Positions 13,931 to 22,798 of a stretch of DNA of 39,755 bases are shown here, piece after piece (the first letter of the stretch is position 1; each line of letters opens with the position of its first letter). The position numbers and the translations under genes are program-made. Origin of the DNA: Candidatus Dormiibacterota bacterium (GTDB lineage: Bacteria > Patescibacteriota > Saccharimonadia > UBA4664 > DATLOE01). Where the stretch lies: NCBI GenBank assembly GCA_035536395.1, contig DATLOE010000015.1:1-39755 (forward strand), in the 5' to 3' direction. The notes beneath the pieces are model-generated. The model was not told where the DNA came from. It saw nothing but the letters and a program-made list of their open reading frames with translations, and did not search any database.

Positions 13931-16096
13931 ATGGCAAGTACGCAGCCCAATGAAGCCGGCCTAGCCAGACGCGTTCGCTGGTATGTTGCTATTCGTTGGT
14001 TCTTTGTAGCCTCCATTGCCGTACCAAGCGTTCTGGCGCGATATATCAGCCAGGGGCTTTCACAAGATGTTATTAACGTTTTTACCTCCGGTCTAATCGC
14101 AGCTATTTATAACGTCTTTTTCTGGCTACTTACAAAACGTCTGAACCAGAGGGCCGTCTGGCTGAAAGCCTTAAGTATCTTCCAATTAGCTGCCGACACC
14201 CTGCTTATCACCTTTTTGGTATTCGAGTTTGGCGGGGTCGAAAGCCGCAGTCCGATACTGTTTGCCATACCCATACTGATTACGGGTGTGCTGTTCGGAC
14301 GGTTTGCTATTTACCTCGTAGCCATCATCAGCGCCCTGCTGTATAACGGCGTATTGCTGGCCGAAATAACCGGACTGATTCAATCGCCCGTTATCAATAA
14401 TGCCGCGCTGCACAGCAATATGCCTTATACCTTCAGCTCGATGGTCTTCTTTGCATCGACCTTCCTTGTAATTGCCGCCATTGCCGATTTTATGACCGCC
14501 TTACTGAAAGAAAATGAGGCCGTCACCGAAGAGCAAGCCGAATTCTTAAGAAACGCTGAGAAGATTGCCCGGGTCGGCAGCTGGGAGTGGGAAGTAGTTA
14601 CCGCCGAGGTAGACTGGTCAGACGAGCTGTATGAAATTTACGGGGTTGATCGCCAGACATACCGGCCCGGCATCAGGTCTCTGCTGGATCTCGTCCACCC
14701 GGATGATGTGGAAAGAGTTGATGCCGCAATTAGAAAATCGGCAGAGAAAGCCTTCAGCCTGGAGTACCGAATAGTGCGTCCAGACGGCCAAATACGGGTA
14801 GTGCATAGCGAGGGCAGAGCCACCACCAATCCCCGCGGCAACCTCTCCGTCATCGGCACCAGCCAAGACATTACCGAGCGCATTAAGGCCGAGCAGGAAG
14901 CCCTACGCCGGGCTGAGCAGCTAGAAATGCTCAATGCTACTCTGGAGGATACCAAAAAGGCTGTTCTAAGCGCCTTGGAAGACTTGAAGAAAGAAAAGGC
15001 CCTGGCCGAAGAAGAGCGCGCTAAAGACGAGGCTATTCTGGCTAGTATTGGCGACGGGGTGTTTGCTATTGATACTAACCGCAAGATCATACTCTTCAAC
15101 CAAGCTGCTGCTGACATAACCGGCTATCAATCTAAGCAGGTGATGGGTGAAAATTATCATAAGGTGTTTATGTTCCAAACAGAAAAGGAGGGCCAGCCAA
15201 GTTATGAGTTCGTCGAAAATGCCTTGAAGGGGCGGCCAGTTAATACCGAAGCTCATTTGCTACTTGCAACTAAGGGCGGGCTCTTAGTGCCAATCGCTTA
15301 CTCGGCAGCGCCAATCAAAGATACTGGTGGTAAAACGCTGGGTGCGATTGTGGTCATTAAAGACATAACGGTTGAGCGAGGCCTCGAGCAGGCTAAAGAT
15401 GATTTTCTAAACCTCGCCGCCCACCAGCTAAGAACCCCCGCCAGTGGTGTTAAGGCCTACAGTTATATGCTGCGAGATGGTTACGCCGGTAAGCTCACCC
15501 CTAAGCAGCTCGAGTTTTTAAAGCAGCTGAACGATAGTAATGAGCGACAGCTGAAAATCATTAACGATATGCTAAGTGTGGCCAGAATCCAATCCGGTAA
15601 GTTCGAGCCGGTGCTCGCCTCTTGTAATACCAGTAAATTAATTCAAGACATAGTAGAAGAACAGAAACAGGCTATTGCCGGCCGCAGGCAAAAAGTAACA
15701 ATGCGCTTGGCCACAAACCTGCCTGAAATAAATATTGACCCCGACAAAATCAGGATGGTAATAGAGAATTTGGTTTCGAATGCCAGTAAATACACCCCCG
15801 ATGGTGGGCAAATCAACATTGATGGACGACTTAAAGGCGATTACTTTGAAATCAGCGTGGCGGACACCGGAGTCGGCATACCAAAGAAGGATATGTCTAG
15901 TCTGTTTCAGCGCTTTGGCCGCCTAGATAACCCTCTAAGCACTAAAGCCGGCGGAACCGGCCTAGGCCTTTACATAGCCAAAACAATTATAGATATGCAC
16001 CATGGGGAAATCACCGTTAAATCAGAGGTGGGTAAAGGTTCTGTCTTCACCATCAGTCTGCCTATTGGGTTGCAGGAGGCAAAGCATAAAGGTTAA
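13931..16096 (+). CDS. Hybrid-free sensor histidine kinase: 6TM, two PAS domains, HisKA, HATPase
   Basis: A 721-residue protein. Residues 1-195 contain about six membrane helices with short loops, a membrane-embedded sensor. PAS domain 1 (about 207-320, with VGSWEWEV and HPDDVERV) is of the PAS_3 type. A charged coiled coil links to PAS domain 2 (about 365-485, IGDGVFAIDTN). HisKA has His498 in AAHQLRTP, and HATPase shows NLVSNASKYT, DTGVGIP, LFQRFGR and GTGLGLY. All are intact. The gene is followed after 20 nt by a single-domain receiver, a natural partner. The signal is unknown; PAS domains may bind a cofactor, but no diagnostic residue is evident. Confidence 0.92.
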   Translation: MASTQPNEAGLARRVRWYVAIRWFFVASIAVPSVLARYISQGLSQDVINVFTSGLIAAIYNVFFWLLTKRLNQRAVWLKALSIFQLAADTLLITFLVFEFGGVESRSPILFAIPILITGVLFGRFAIYLVAIISALLYNGVLLAEITGLIQSPVINNAALHSNMPYTFSSMVFFASTFLVIAAIADFMTALLKENEAVTEEQAEFLRNAEKIARVGSWEWEVVTAEVDWSDELYEIYGVDRQTYRPGIRSLLDLVHPDDVERVDAAIRKSAEKAFSLEYRIVRPDGQIRVVHSEGRATTNPRGNLSVIGTSQDITERIKAEQEALRRAEQLEMLNATLEDTKKAVLSALEDLKKEKALAEEERAKDEAILASIGDGVFAIDTNRKIILFNQAAADITGYQSKQVMGENYHKVFMFQTEKEGQPSYEFVENALKGRPVNTEAHLLLATKGGLLVPIAYSAAPIKDTGGKTLGAIVVIKDITVERGLEQAKDDFLNLAAHQLRTPASGVKAYSYMLRDGYAGKLTPKQLEFLKQLNDSNERQLKIINDMLSVARIQSGKFEPVLASCNTSKLIQDIVEEQKQAIAGRRQKVTMRLATNLPEINIDPDKIRMVIENLVSNASKYTPDGGQINIDGRLKGDYFEISVADTGVGIPKKDMSSLFQRFGRLDNPLSTKAGGTGLGLYIAKTIIDMHHGEITVKSEVGKGSVFTISLPIGLQEAKHKG

Positions 16097-16116
16097 AATA
16101 TTTGGAAGGAGAAACC

Positions 16117-16503
16117 ATGGCCCGAATACTGATAGTAGAAGATGACTCGATTTTGCAGAGTGCTTACAATACCGTTTTGAGCATGGAGGGCTACCAGGTA
16201 GATGTAGCTTCTGACGGCCTGGAGGGATTGAGGGTAGCCAAAGAAAAGAAGCCGGATCTAATATTACTGGATATGCTAATGCCTAACCTCGGCGGATTAG
16301 AATTCCTGAAGGTTTTTGAAGCCAAAAACCACCCTGAAACCAAGATTATTGTCTTTAGTAATATCGTTTCACCCGAGGATGTTAGACAGGCAATGGATCT
16401 AGGGGCAGTCAAATATATGACCAAAGCCAACTTTACCCCCAAAGAGATGGTTGCGACCATCAAAGAGCTTCTGGGGCAACAATCAACAGGGCAGGCTACT
16501 TAG
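16117..16503 (+). CDS. Single-domain response regulator (CheY-like receiver)
   Basis: A 128-residue receiver with no output domain. The acidic pocket is EDD at 8-10, the phosphoacceptor is Asp52 in LILLDMLMP, and the switch residues are Ser in VFSNIV and Lys in YMTKANFTP. The start at 16117 is fixed by GGAAGGAG 5 nt upstream; an in-frame ATG five codons earlier has no such site. It is cotranscribed with the kinase ending 20 nt before. With no DNA-binding domain it should signal through protein contacts. Its last 8 nt overlap the end of the opposite-strand receiver gene. Confidence 0.92.
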   Translation: MARILIVEDDSILQSAYNTVLSMEGYQVDVASDGLEGLRVAKEKKPDLILLDMLMPNLGGLEFLKVFEAKNHPETKIIVFSNIVSPEDVRQAMDLGAVKYMTKANFTPKEMVATIKELLGQQSTGQAT

Positions 16504-16867
16504 CAGCTAGCTCGGCGGTTACTAAGTCCACTAGTTTTTGAGGTGTGTAATCTGACTTTACCAGGTATTTTCCTGCGCCCAGCTTTTTGGTTTCTTCAAT
16601 ACTGGTGGCCGTGGTACTGTTACTTAAAACGACCACCTTCACCTCTGGATGCTTGTTTATCACATCGTAGCGGCGTAAAAACTCATTGCCGTCCATTTTC
16701 GGCATAAGGATATCCAGTATTATTAGATCGGGCTTCACCTCTTCTGCTTTCAGCAGCCCTTGCTGCCCGTCTTCCGCCTCTGATACTTCATAGCCGGCAT
16801 GGGTAAAGATCGTCGTATACGCCGTCCGAATTACTTCGTCATCTTCTATTATTAATATTTTAGCCAT
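16496..16867 (-). CDS. Single-domain response regulator (CheY-like receiver)
   Basis: A 123-residue receiver, paralogous to the one facing it. The acidic pocket is EDDE at 8-11, the phosphoacceptor is Asp52 in LIILDILMPKMDG, and the switch residues are Ser in VLSNST and Lys in YLVKSDYTP. The start at 16867 is given by AAAGGAGGG. It is the last gene of the four-gene operon that starts at 19205, 11 nt after the soluble kinase. No output domain is present. Confidence 0.92.
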   Translation of the reverse strand: MAKILIIEDDEVIRTAYTTIFTHAGYEVSEAEDGQQGLLKAEEVKPDLIILDILMPKMDGNEFLRRYDVINKHPEVKVVVLSNSTTATSIEETKKLGAGKYLVKSDYTPQKLVDLVTAELAAK

Positions 16868-16878
16868 TAAACCCTCCT

Positions 16879-18033
16879 TTAATCTTCTAAGGCCTTGCCG
16901 TCTTTGGCAGTCAATTCTGCCGTAAGCGGCAGAGCAAACCAAAAGGTAGTGCCTTCGTTTTCCACGCTCTTAAACCAAATCGTTCCCGCAAGAGCCTCAA
17001 CGATTGATTTGACTAGGTACATTCCCAGTCCTGTACCCTCCTCGACCTTTTGCACGATGTTCGCCCCGCGGTAAAATTTGCTGAACATCCGGCCTTGCTC
17101 GGCCGCCGGAATGCCATAACCGTTGTCGCTGATGGCTGTTACTATTTTATCGCCTTCTGCCGTAACAGTCACCTTAATCTGCCCTTTCTCAGGAGTATAT
17201 TTAATAGCGTTAGAAAGCAAATTGGCCAGTACCTCCTTAACTAGTAATGGATCGGTAACAATCTGCGGTAAGGAGGTTGGCTCAAATATTAGCTGCTGCC
17301 CCTTTTTTTGCAGCTTCGGTGTGAGCTCATGGATAATCTCTTGGTAAAGCTGTGGTATGTCGGCCTTGGCCGGGGTAATCTGCAGCCGGCCCGATTCTAT
17401 GCGCGAGATATTTAAAAGTGTATTCACCAGCTGGGTCATACGGCTGACAGTCGTTATGATGGTGTCGGTAAACTTCCGCTGCTCGGGGCTTAACTGCCCA
17501 CCGTAGCCATCCACCAGCATATGAGAGTACATCATAATGGCCGATAGCGGTGTGCGCAGCTGGTGGGAGGCAAGGGATATAAATTCGCTCTTCATTCTGT
17601 CCACCTCTACCTCTTTGGCAATATCGCGAAACACTTCAATCGCCCCTACCGGTTTGTTCTCCAACAGCACCGGTGATACCGTAACGGCTACCGGCAGAAT
17701 AGTGCCGTCTTTTTTCTTGTAATAGCATCTTTGCGACACCGGCTGCCCAGCAAGGAAGGCTTTTGTAATTGGCCTGTCAATCTGGCTGATTGGCTTACCG
17801 GCCTCATCCACAGCCAGTATGGTCTTGGGGTACCAGGCACCTATTATTTCCTCTGCCCTATAGCCCAGCAGGCTCAGGGCTATATCGTTAGCCCGGTTGA
17901 TCCTGCCCTGCTCGTCGGTAGCTATTGCCCCATCGCCAATGCTGATAAACAACGCATCGGCCTTGGCCCGCTCCTGCTCTATCTCACGGGCTCCGGCTTC
18001 AAGCTCTTTTATTAGCTTGTCGAGATCGTACAC
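16879..18033 (-). CDS. Soluble PAS histidine kinase
   Basis: A 384-residue kinase without any membrane segment. It has an N-terminal helix (about 1-24), a PAS domain (about 25-140, IGDGAIATDEQG to AIEVFRD), HisKA with His157 in ASHQLRTPLS, and HATPase with NLLSNAIKYT, DNGYGIP, FSKFYRG and GTGLGMY. The GTG start follows the stop of the 85-aa gene with no gap, so translation is coupled. Since it has no sensor in the membrane, the 7TM protein two genes upstream is the obvious candidate to bring it a signal. The receiver 11 nt downstream is its likely target. Confidence 0.92.
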   Translation of the reverse strand: MYDLDKLIKELEAGAREIEQERAKADALFISIGDGAIATDEQGRINRANDIALSLLGYRAEEIIGAWYPKTILAVDEAGKPISQIDRPITKAFLAGQPVSQRCYYKKKDGTILPVAVTVSPVLLENKPVGAIEVFRDIAKEVEVDRMKSEFISLASHQLRTPLSAIMMYSHMLVDGYGGQLSPEQRKFTDTIITTVSRMTQLVNTLLNISRIESGRLQITPAKADIPQLYQEIIHELTPKLQKKGQQLIFEPTSLPQIVTDPLLVKEVLANLLSNAIKYTPEKGQIKVTVTAEGDKIVTAISDNGYGIPAAEQGRMFSKFYRGANIVQKVEEGTGLGMYLVKSIVEALAGTIWFKSVENEGTTFWFALPLTAELTAKDGKALED

Positions 18034-18291
18034 CTAGGCAGTCTTTTTAGATAACGCCAATAAGCTTTGGGTGAAAGCTTCGACTGTTTTCCCATCTTCG
18101 GTTAATAGCGCGACCGCGATCTTGACCCAATCTACCAGCTTCGCCAGATCTTCTGGGGTCAACTCTTCGGGTTTTTTATTTAGATGGGTCTCTATCTGGC
18201 GTGCAATAAACCTCTCTGAGGCTGGGCCAAGATAGCTCTGTGTTACTTCTACGACCTGCGAGTATAAATTATTCGGCGCTGTAGCTACCAT
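18034..18291 (-). CDS. 85-aa helical protein between 7TM protein and kinase, unknown
   Basis: A small soluble protein that I do not recognise. After a short N-terminus it looks all-helical: VVEVTQSYLGPASERFIARQ, then THLNKKPEELTPEDLAKLVD, then VKIAVALLTEDGKTVEAF. Its ATG overlaps the 7TM gene stop as TAATG, with a near-perfect GGAGG just upstream, and its stop touches the GTG of the kinase gene. Being locked between membrane protein and kinase, it may be an adaptor that links the two, comparable in position to CheW-like linkers but not in sequence. That role is inferred only from gene order. Confidence 0.8.
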   Translation of the reverse strand: MVATAPNNLYSQVVEVTQSYLGPASERFIARQIETHLNKKPEELTPEDLAKLVDWVKIAVALLTEDGKTVEAFTQSLLALSKKTA

Positions 18292-19205
18292 TAGACCTCC
18301 TCAATCTTTTTTAGCTGTTTGGCCCCTAAGGCTATTAAAACATATCCGACCGCTATTACCATCAGCAGTATGTATATGATTATCAATAGCGGCGCCAGGC
18401 TTAACTTCTGCAATGCTACACTGACGGCCCCCAGGAACTGTAAGAATATAGAAGATACCACCACCGCTGTTAAGCCAGCGGCCAAGTAGCCAAGCATTTT
18501 CTTATACAGGATGCCCTGAATATTTTTACGGTAAAAGTTGATGTCGAAGGCTGCCTGAAGGCCCTTGTACCAAACATACAGGTAGGGGGTGATAATTGTA
18601 GTAAGAATTAGCCAATCCGGGAGGAAATAGGTAGCCCGGCCGCTGGCTATGACCGGCACTGTGCGGTTCGGGTTGGTAAGAGTAGCGTAAATATATGCAG
18701 CCGCGAGTAGCAGAAATACGACGATTGCTACCAGGGATCGGCTGGGTAGAGCCTTCTTGGTAACTTTTGCCAAATCGGCCGCGCCCTTGGCTATCAGGGT
18801 AAAGCCGACAGCGGCAATCAGCAGGCTAATATAGTTATTGGTAATTACGACTTGCGGCAGAAGGTCATGGTTCTGCCGGCCTAGGTAGTTTAGGGTGCTG
18901 GATAGTATGGAGGAAACGGGTAAGCCTATAGCCAGCACCATAATACCGGAAGATAATCGGACGAACGCCTTTCCGTCGGGAGATGATTTGATTAGCTCAG
19001 CGTAGGATTTAAATTTAGAAAAACCGTAAAAGGCCGCAAACCAGATGCCTATTACCGGTACGGCGATGCTCAGGCTAAGCAGGCGGGACTGCAAAACAGA
19101 CAAATTGTATTTGGCTAGAGAGACCGGATCGGGCGGAATACTAAAGGTAATACCAAGGTAAATGATAACCAGGAGAGCCAAGAGGGCCATATACTTTTTT
19201 GTCAT
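18291..19205 (-). CDS. 7TM-like membrane protein, putative split sensor of the two-component operon
   Basis: A 304-residue protein with seven or eight membrane helices. No family is recognised. It is clearly paralogous to the protein at 24678-25610: shared landmarks are WFAA-Y, LSSG or LLSG, a TNPNR or INPQR loop, FLPD or YLPD, and the C-terminal (K/R)-IEE-(V/I) end. There is no lysine in the last helix, so it is not a retinal-binding rhodopsin. It is the first gene of a tightly coupled operon with an 85-aa protein, a soluble PAS kinase and a receiver, so a sensor role is proposed. AAAGGCAG lies 4 nt before the ATG. Confidence 0.8.
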   Translation of the reverse strand: MTKKYMALLALLVIIYLGITFSIPPDPVSLAKYNLSVLQSRLLSLSIAVPVIGIWFAAFYGFSKFKSYAELIKSSPDGKAFVRLSSGIMVLAIGLPVSSILSSTLNYLGRQNHDLLPQVVITNNYISLLIAAVGFTLIAKGAADLAKVTKKALPSRSLVAIVVFLLLAAAYIYATLTNPNRTVPVIASGRATYFLPDWLILTTIITPYLYVWYKGLQAAFDINFYRKNIQGILYKKMLGYLAAGLTAVVVSSIFLQFLGAVSVALQKLSLAPLLIIIYILLMVIAVGYVLIALGAKQLKKIEEV

Positions 19206-19229
19206 AATCTGCCTTTATTCTTATGCTTA

Positions 19230-19257
19230 ATTATAGCTTAGGTGGGTCTTATTGCAA
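19230..19257 (-). promoter_or_regulatory. Promoter of the split two-component operon
   Basis: On the minus strand TTGCAA (19257-19252) and TATAAT (19235-19230) are separated by 16 nt. The leader to the ATG at 19205 is about 18 nt with a ribosome site. Confidence 0.6.
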
Positions 19258-19304
19258 TAAAACCATTATAAAAGGGGTAATTTAGTAAATGGTATAATTC
19301 AGCT

Positions 19305-20033
19305 ATGTTTACGGTTGAACTCGGTGTGCCGTTTAATTCAGTGGCTTGGGTGGTCGGTGCGGCGGGCACCTTACTGCTGAGCTATAAAAGCTATAAGAAC
19401 TGGCAAAAAAACCAGGATCCGTTTTCCAAGTATTTGGCCTGGTTTGGTTTGGTAACCGGTATCGGTCTAGCTTTTCTGGGTATACCCCCTATTTTGAGTA
19501 GTGACGAAACCTGGCTGCGAATTCCCTACTTAATAGGCCAGGACCTAGTGTTTTTAGGATTCTTGGTTCAGGCTCGCATAGTCTGGTGGCTGTATCTGCA
19601 TAATAAAATGTCTTTTGGGGTACCCGCGCTAGTTACCGCCATTCCCCTCCTTTACGCCTCCTCTCAAGCCTGGATGGGCTCTATGGTAGACCGCCAGCCC
19701 GATTTCGTTACCTTCGTGCAACCCCGGGAAGTCACCGTCATACTGGGAGCCACCCTGCTAGTACTGTTTGTGGCTACCGGCCTGTTCTTCTTGTGGCAGG
19801 TCCGGCGGCAGGCTAGCGCGCTTGCCAAAATTAAGGCTAGCGTCATCGGTATGACATACGTCATTATCGGGCTCTCAGTTGGCGGCCATAACTTGTTTTA
19901 CGGTTATGGCACTACGCCGCTCTCTACTGTCTTTAATCTGGGATTCTTCATCGCGCTGATAATCAGCCTGCTAATGCCGAAAGTCACACAGCAAGAGCAT
20001 CAGGTACAGCTTAAGTCCGGTCAGCCAAGTTAG
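19305..20033 (+). CDS. 7TM-like membrane protein (paralogue of 30032-30760)
   Basis: A 242-residue protein with seven predicted helices and short loops, not recognised. It has the same length as the protein at 30032-30760 and shares with it NS-AWV-G, YKS---WQK--DPF, AWFGL, GIPP-L, VWWL-LHN and ATGLFFL-QV-RQ. These conserved positions make one family. The C-terminal tail is short and polar, with no output domain. A -10 (TATAAT, 19293-19298) lies 6 nt before the ATG and there is no ribosome site, so the mRNA is probably leaderless. Its end overlaps that of the convergent MASE1 gene by 4 nt. A stand-alone membrane sensor role is possible. Confidence 0.8.
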   Translation: MFTVELGVPFNSVAWVVGAAGTLLLSYKSYKNWQKNQDPFSKYLAWFGLVTGIGLAFLGIPPILSSDETWLRIPYLIGQDLVFLGFLVQARIVWWLYLHNKMSFGVPALVTAIPLLYASSQAWMGSMVDRQPDFVTFVQPREVTVILGATLLVLFVATGLFFLWQVRRQASALAKIKASVIGMTYVIIGLSVGGHNLFYGYGTTPLSTVFNLGFFIALIISLLMPKVTQQEHQVQLKSGQPS

Positions 20034-21058
20034 CTACCAGTAATAATCCTATGATTGTTCTCTGATTCTGCCTTGCTAAGCTGCTCGTCTGAATCGTCTA
20101 AAATCTTTTCTAAAATGTTTGTTGCGCGCCGGTTGGATTCCTTTAGCTCCTCTGCCTGGAGTTTAAGAATTTTCTCCACTCGCTGTCTGTGGTAGACCGC
20201 AACCGCCATCAGCAGGCTAGTGGTGGAAACTACCAAAAGGTAGGTTTGAAGCAAGATCAAGTCACTCTCTGTTGAGCCCGAGCCCGCAAATGGCCCTAAA
20301 CCGTTAATGGTCCCCCATACTGCTGTAGTGGCGGCAGTAATTGTGGCAGTTACGGCACCGATCTGAGCGAACCTAAGCACTGCCCAAATCATAAAGGGGA
20401 ATAACACATAGGGCATAGGAAAAATCGAGTCGGGCGGCTGGGCAAATATCAGCGTGGCTACGACCAGTATCGAGGCAAACACCATACCGGCTTCCACTAG
20501 CCGGCCTTGAATCGAACTTCTCAGACCCTTATGTAAATATACAAGCAGTAAGGGGGTAATGATCACAGCGCCCATCATATCGCCGACCCACCAGGTCAGC
20601 CAGGTTGCCGAAAACGCACCAGGCGAGACCAAGCCACCGGATATCAAACTAGCAGTGCCTATTGTGGCAGCAATACTGGTGCTCACCATGCCGGCCAGAA
20701 CAACCAGACCTAACGCATCCCTTACCCGCGTGAGCGCATTATCAAAACCCACTACTCGTCTCAGTAAGTAAGCTCCAACTACAGCTTCGAGCGTGTTGCC
20801 AATCGCAATACCGGCAGCTACGGCAGCCGGTACGTTAGTCAGCATATTAGCCACAAACGCGCCCGCAAATATTGCCGGCCAGTACTTGTACCCCATAAGT
20901 AAGAGAGCCGCCAAGGCGATTCCTGTGGGCGGCCAGACGGTACTGACTTGCTCAACAGAAAAGGCCAAAGACAAACCGAATTTGGCAGCCGCTAAGTACA
21001 CCAATGCCAGGGCAGCGATTTTAGCTAGGTAAAGTGAATTTTCCCTACTTAGCTTCAT
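20030..21058 (-). CDS. Stand-alone MASE1-type membrane sensor protein
   Basis: A 342-residue protein. Residues 1-285 show the MASE1 integral membrane sensor pattern: STVWPPTGIALAALLLMGY, FAGAFVANM, GNTLEAVVGAYLLRR, and TWWVGDMMGAVIITPLLL. About eight helices are predicted. It then ends in a charged helix of about 55 residues (HRQRVEKILKLQAEELKESN) with no kinase, GGDEF or other output. MASE1 is normally fused to such outputs, so this is a detached sensor with a possible coiled-coil handle. The HK at 21183 starts divergently 124 nt away. TACAAT lies 6 nt before the ATG (leaderless type). Confidence 0.85.
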   Translation of the reverse strand: MKLSRENSLYLAKIAALALVYLAAAKFGLSLAFSVEQVSTVWPPTGIALAALLLMGYKYWPAIFAGAFVANMLTNVPAAVAAGIAIGNTLEAVVGAYLLRRVVGFDNALTRVRDALGLVVLAGMVSTSIAATIGTASLISGGLVSPGAFSATWLTWWVGDMMGAVIITPLLLVYLHKGLRSSIQGRLVEAGMVFASILVVATLIFAQPPDSIFPMPYVLFPFMIWAVLRFAQIGAVTATITAATTAVWGTINGLGPFAGSGSTESDLILLQTYLLVVSTTSLLMAVAVYHRQRVEKILKLQAEELKESNRRATNILEKILDDSDEQLSKAESENNHRIITGS

Positions 21059-21182
21059 GCCCTAATTGTACATCTAAAAAGAGTGAAAAAATACTACCGC
21101 AACGCTTTAGTTAAAAGTTGGTAAGAATCCGCTGAAACAGTTTATTATATTAGTAAACGGTAACCACTAGGGGGAGGGCTTG

Positions 21183-22745
21183 ATGGGTCTATTAATAACT
21201 AAAGATACTTTATCGGAATGGACCAGACGGCTTGATCAGTATAGGGCCGGTATCGTTCTATACGTACTGATCCTTTTGGCTGCAACTATAGTTTTAGTCG
21301 ATGAGCTTGCTGGCGCAACCCCCAACCAGGCTATATTACTCAGTATTTTCGTTGCCATACCATTAGTGACATTAAGCTTAATAACGCATCTTAGGCATTG
21401 GCGCTATTCTTCAGAAGCGCTCGTGATAATCATTTCCCTGCTGATTGGCTTCACCATAGAAGAGCCCTACCTGAGTGGGGAGGCCTCGATAATAATTTTC
21501 TTACCTGGTGTTATTGCGGCTCTAGCTTGTAGACGCAGATCACCCGTAGCGTGGGGAACCATTTTAACGCTCGTGTTGCTTATATCTCGTTCAGGGGGCC
21601 AGAGTGCGTACTTAGATCCAATCGGGCTGGTAATAATAGGTTTGATTGTGGGTGGAATCTTCTTAACTAGAATCGTCCTGGAAAACACCTCGGAAGCTCG
21701 TCAAGATGCAGAACGGCTACGCCAGCTTTCTGAAACCTATTTAAAAAGTATTGGGGATGGAGTGGTTGCCATCGACCGAGATTGGAGTGTCACCCTCTTT
21801 AACCCTGCTGCCGAAAAAATAACAGGATGGACAAAAGCAGAAGCCATTGGTAAGCCGCTGCGGGAGGTACTGAAATTCATTAAAGAAAGCGATCGCAGTG
21901 AAAATATCCTGTTTATTGAGAGGGCCCTGATAGAAGAAAAAATTACCACCCTTGCTGAGCCAACCCTACTTATCCAGAAAAATGGGCGAGAAACTCCCGT
22001 CGGAGAAAGCGCAGCGCCTATTTATGATGTAAACGGTAAAGTGAATGGCGCGATTATCATCTTTCGGGATGCAGCCGAGGAAAGAGCAAGTACCCAGCTG
22101 CGTTCTGGGTTCAGTTATGCATCACATCAGCTACGCACCCCAGCCACGGAGCTGAACTGGGTGCTAGAGACGGCATTGGCCGAAAAAGACCCTGAAAAAA
22201 CCAAGCAGGCAATTAAGCTGGCTCAAAATTCGCTGCAAAGCATAGTCCGTCTGGCAGACGAACTGATTGAAGTTTCTGATATCGATCAAGGTACGATTGC
22301 TCTTAAATCCCAAGAGGTAACGCTTGCGCAAGTTATTGAAAATGTCAAAAAAGAGTTAAACCGCACCATGCCAGGTCTAAATGTGGCACTTGAATCCGCT
22401 CCCAGTATTAAAATCACTACGGATCCTAAGCTGTTAGAACGTGCACTGTTTGAAGTTACTAAAAACGCCTTGCAGTACGGCAAGAACATAGAGCCTAAAA
22501 TTTCTGCTAGTATGCACGAAAACGGTTTACTGCTAACAATCAATAATGCAGGTAAGCCGATTCCCCCCGGTGAGCAGGCGCTGGTTTTTACTAAATTTTT
22601 CCGTGGCAGCAACCGCGACCAGAAAATTCCTGGGGCTGGGCTCGGCCTATATATCGCTAAATCTTATGTAGAAATGCTAAAGGGCAAAATGTGGTTTAAG
22701 TCTGATGCAAAAGGCACTGAGTTTAACATTCTGCTGCCGAAATAA
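21183..22745 (+). CDS. Membrane PAS histidine kinase with variant G1 box
   Basis: A 520-residue protein from the ATG at 21183, preceded by GGGGGAGGG; a TTG just before is less likely. Residues 20-165 hold about five or six membrane helices. PAS follows (about 185-300, IGDGVVAIDRDW), then HisKA with His315 in ASHQLRTPAT, then HATPase. The N box is FEVTKNALQYG, and the G2 region is GAGLGLY. The G1 box reads NNAGKPIPPGE, without the usual Asp of D-x-G-x-G, so ATP binding or turnover may differ. No receiver is adjacent. It is divergent from the MASE1 gene. Confidence 0.88.
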   Translation: MGLLITKDTLSEWTRRLDQYRAGIVLYVLILLAATIVLVDELAGATPNQAILLSIFVAIPLVTLSLITHLRHWRYSSEALVIIISLLIGFTIEEPYLSGEASIIIFLPGVIAALACRRRSPVAWGTILTLVLLISRSGGQSAYLDPIGLVIIGLIVGGIFLTRIVLENTSEARQDAERLRQLSETYLKSIGDGVVAIDRDWSVTLFNPAAEKITGWTKAEAIGKPLREVLKFIKESDRSENILFIERALIEEKITTLAEPTLLIQKNGRETPVGESAAPIYDVNGKVNGAIIIFRDAAEERASTQLRSGFSYASHQLRTPATELNWVLETALAEKDPEKTKQAIKLAQNSLQSIVRLADELIEVSDIDQGTIALKSQEVTLAQVIENVKKELNRTMPGLNVALESAPSIKITTDPKLLERALFEVTKNALQYGKNIEPKISASMHENGLLLTINNAGKPIPPGEQALVFTKFFRGSNRDQKIPGAGLGLYIAKSYVEMLKGKMWFKSDAKGTEFNILLPK

Positions 22746-22798
22746 CTGCTTCTTAAAGAACTTTGCCGCTCTTTCCTAGCTCTACTTAGGTCTCGCTA

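Noticed and set aside
18291-20033. 7TM proteins as microbial rhodopsins
   Set aside because: Neither family has a lysine in the last helix where retinal would bind, and the usual Asp/Trp pattern of helix 3 and 6 is not seen.
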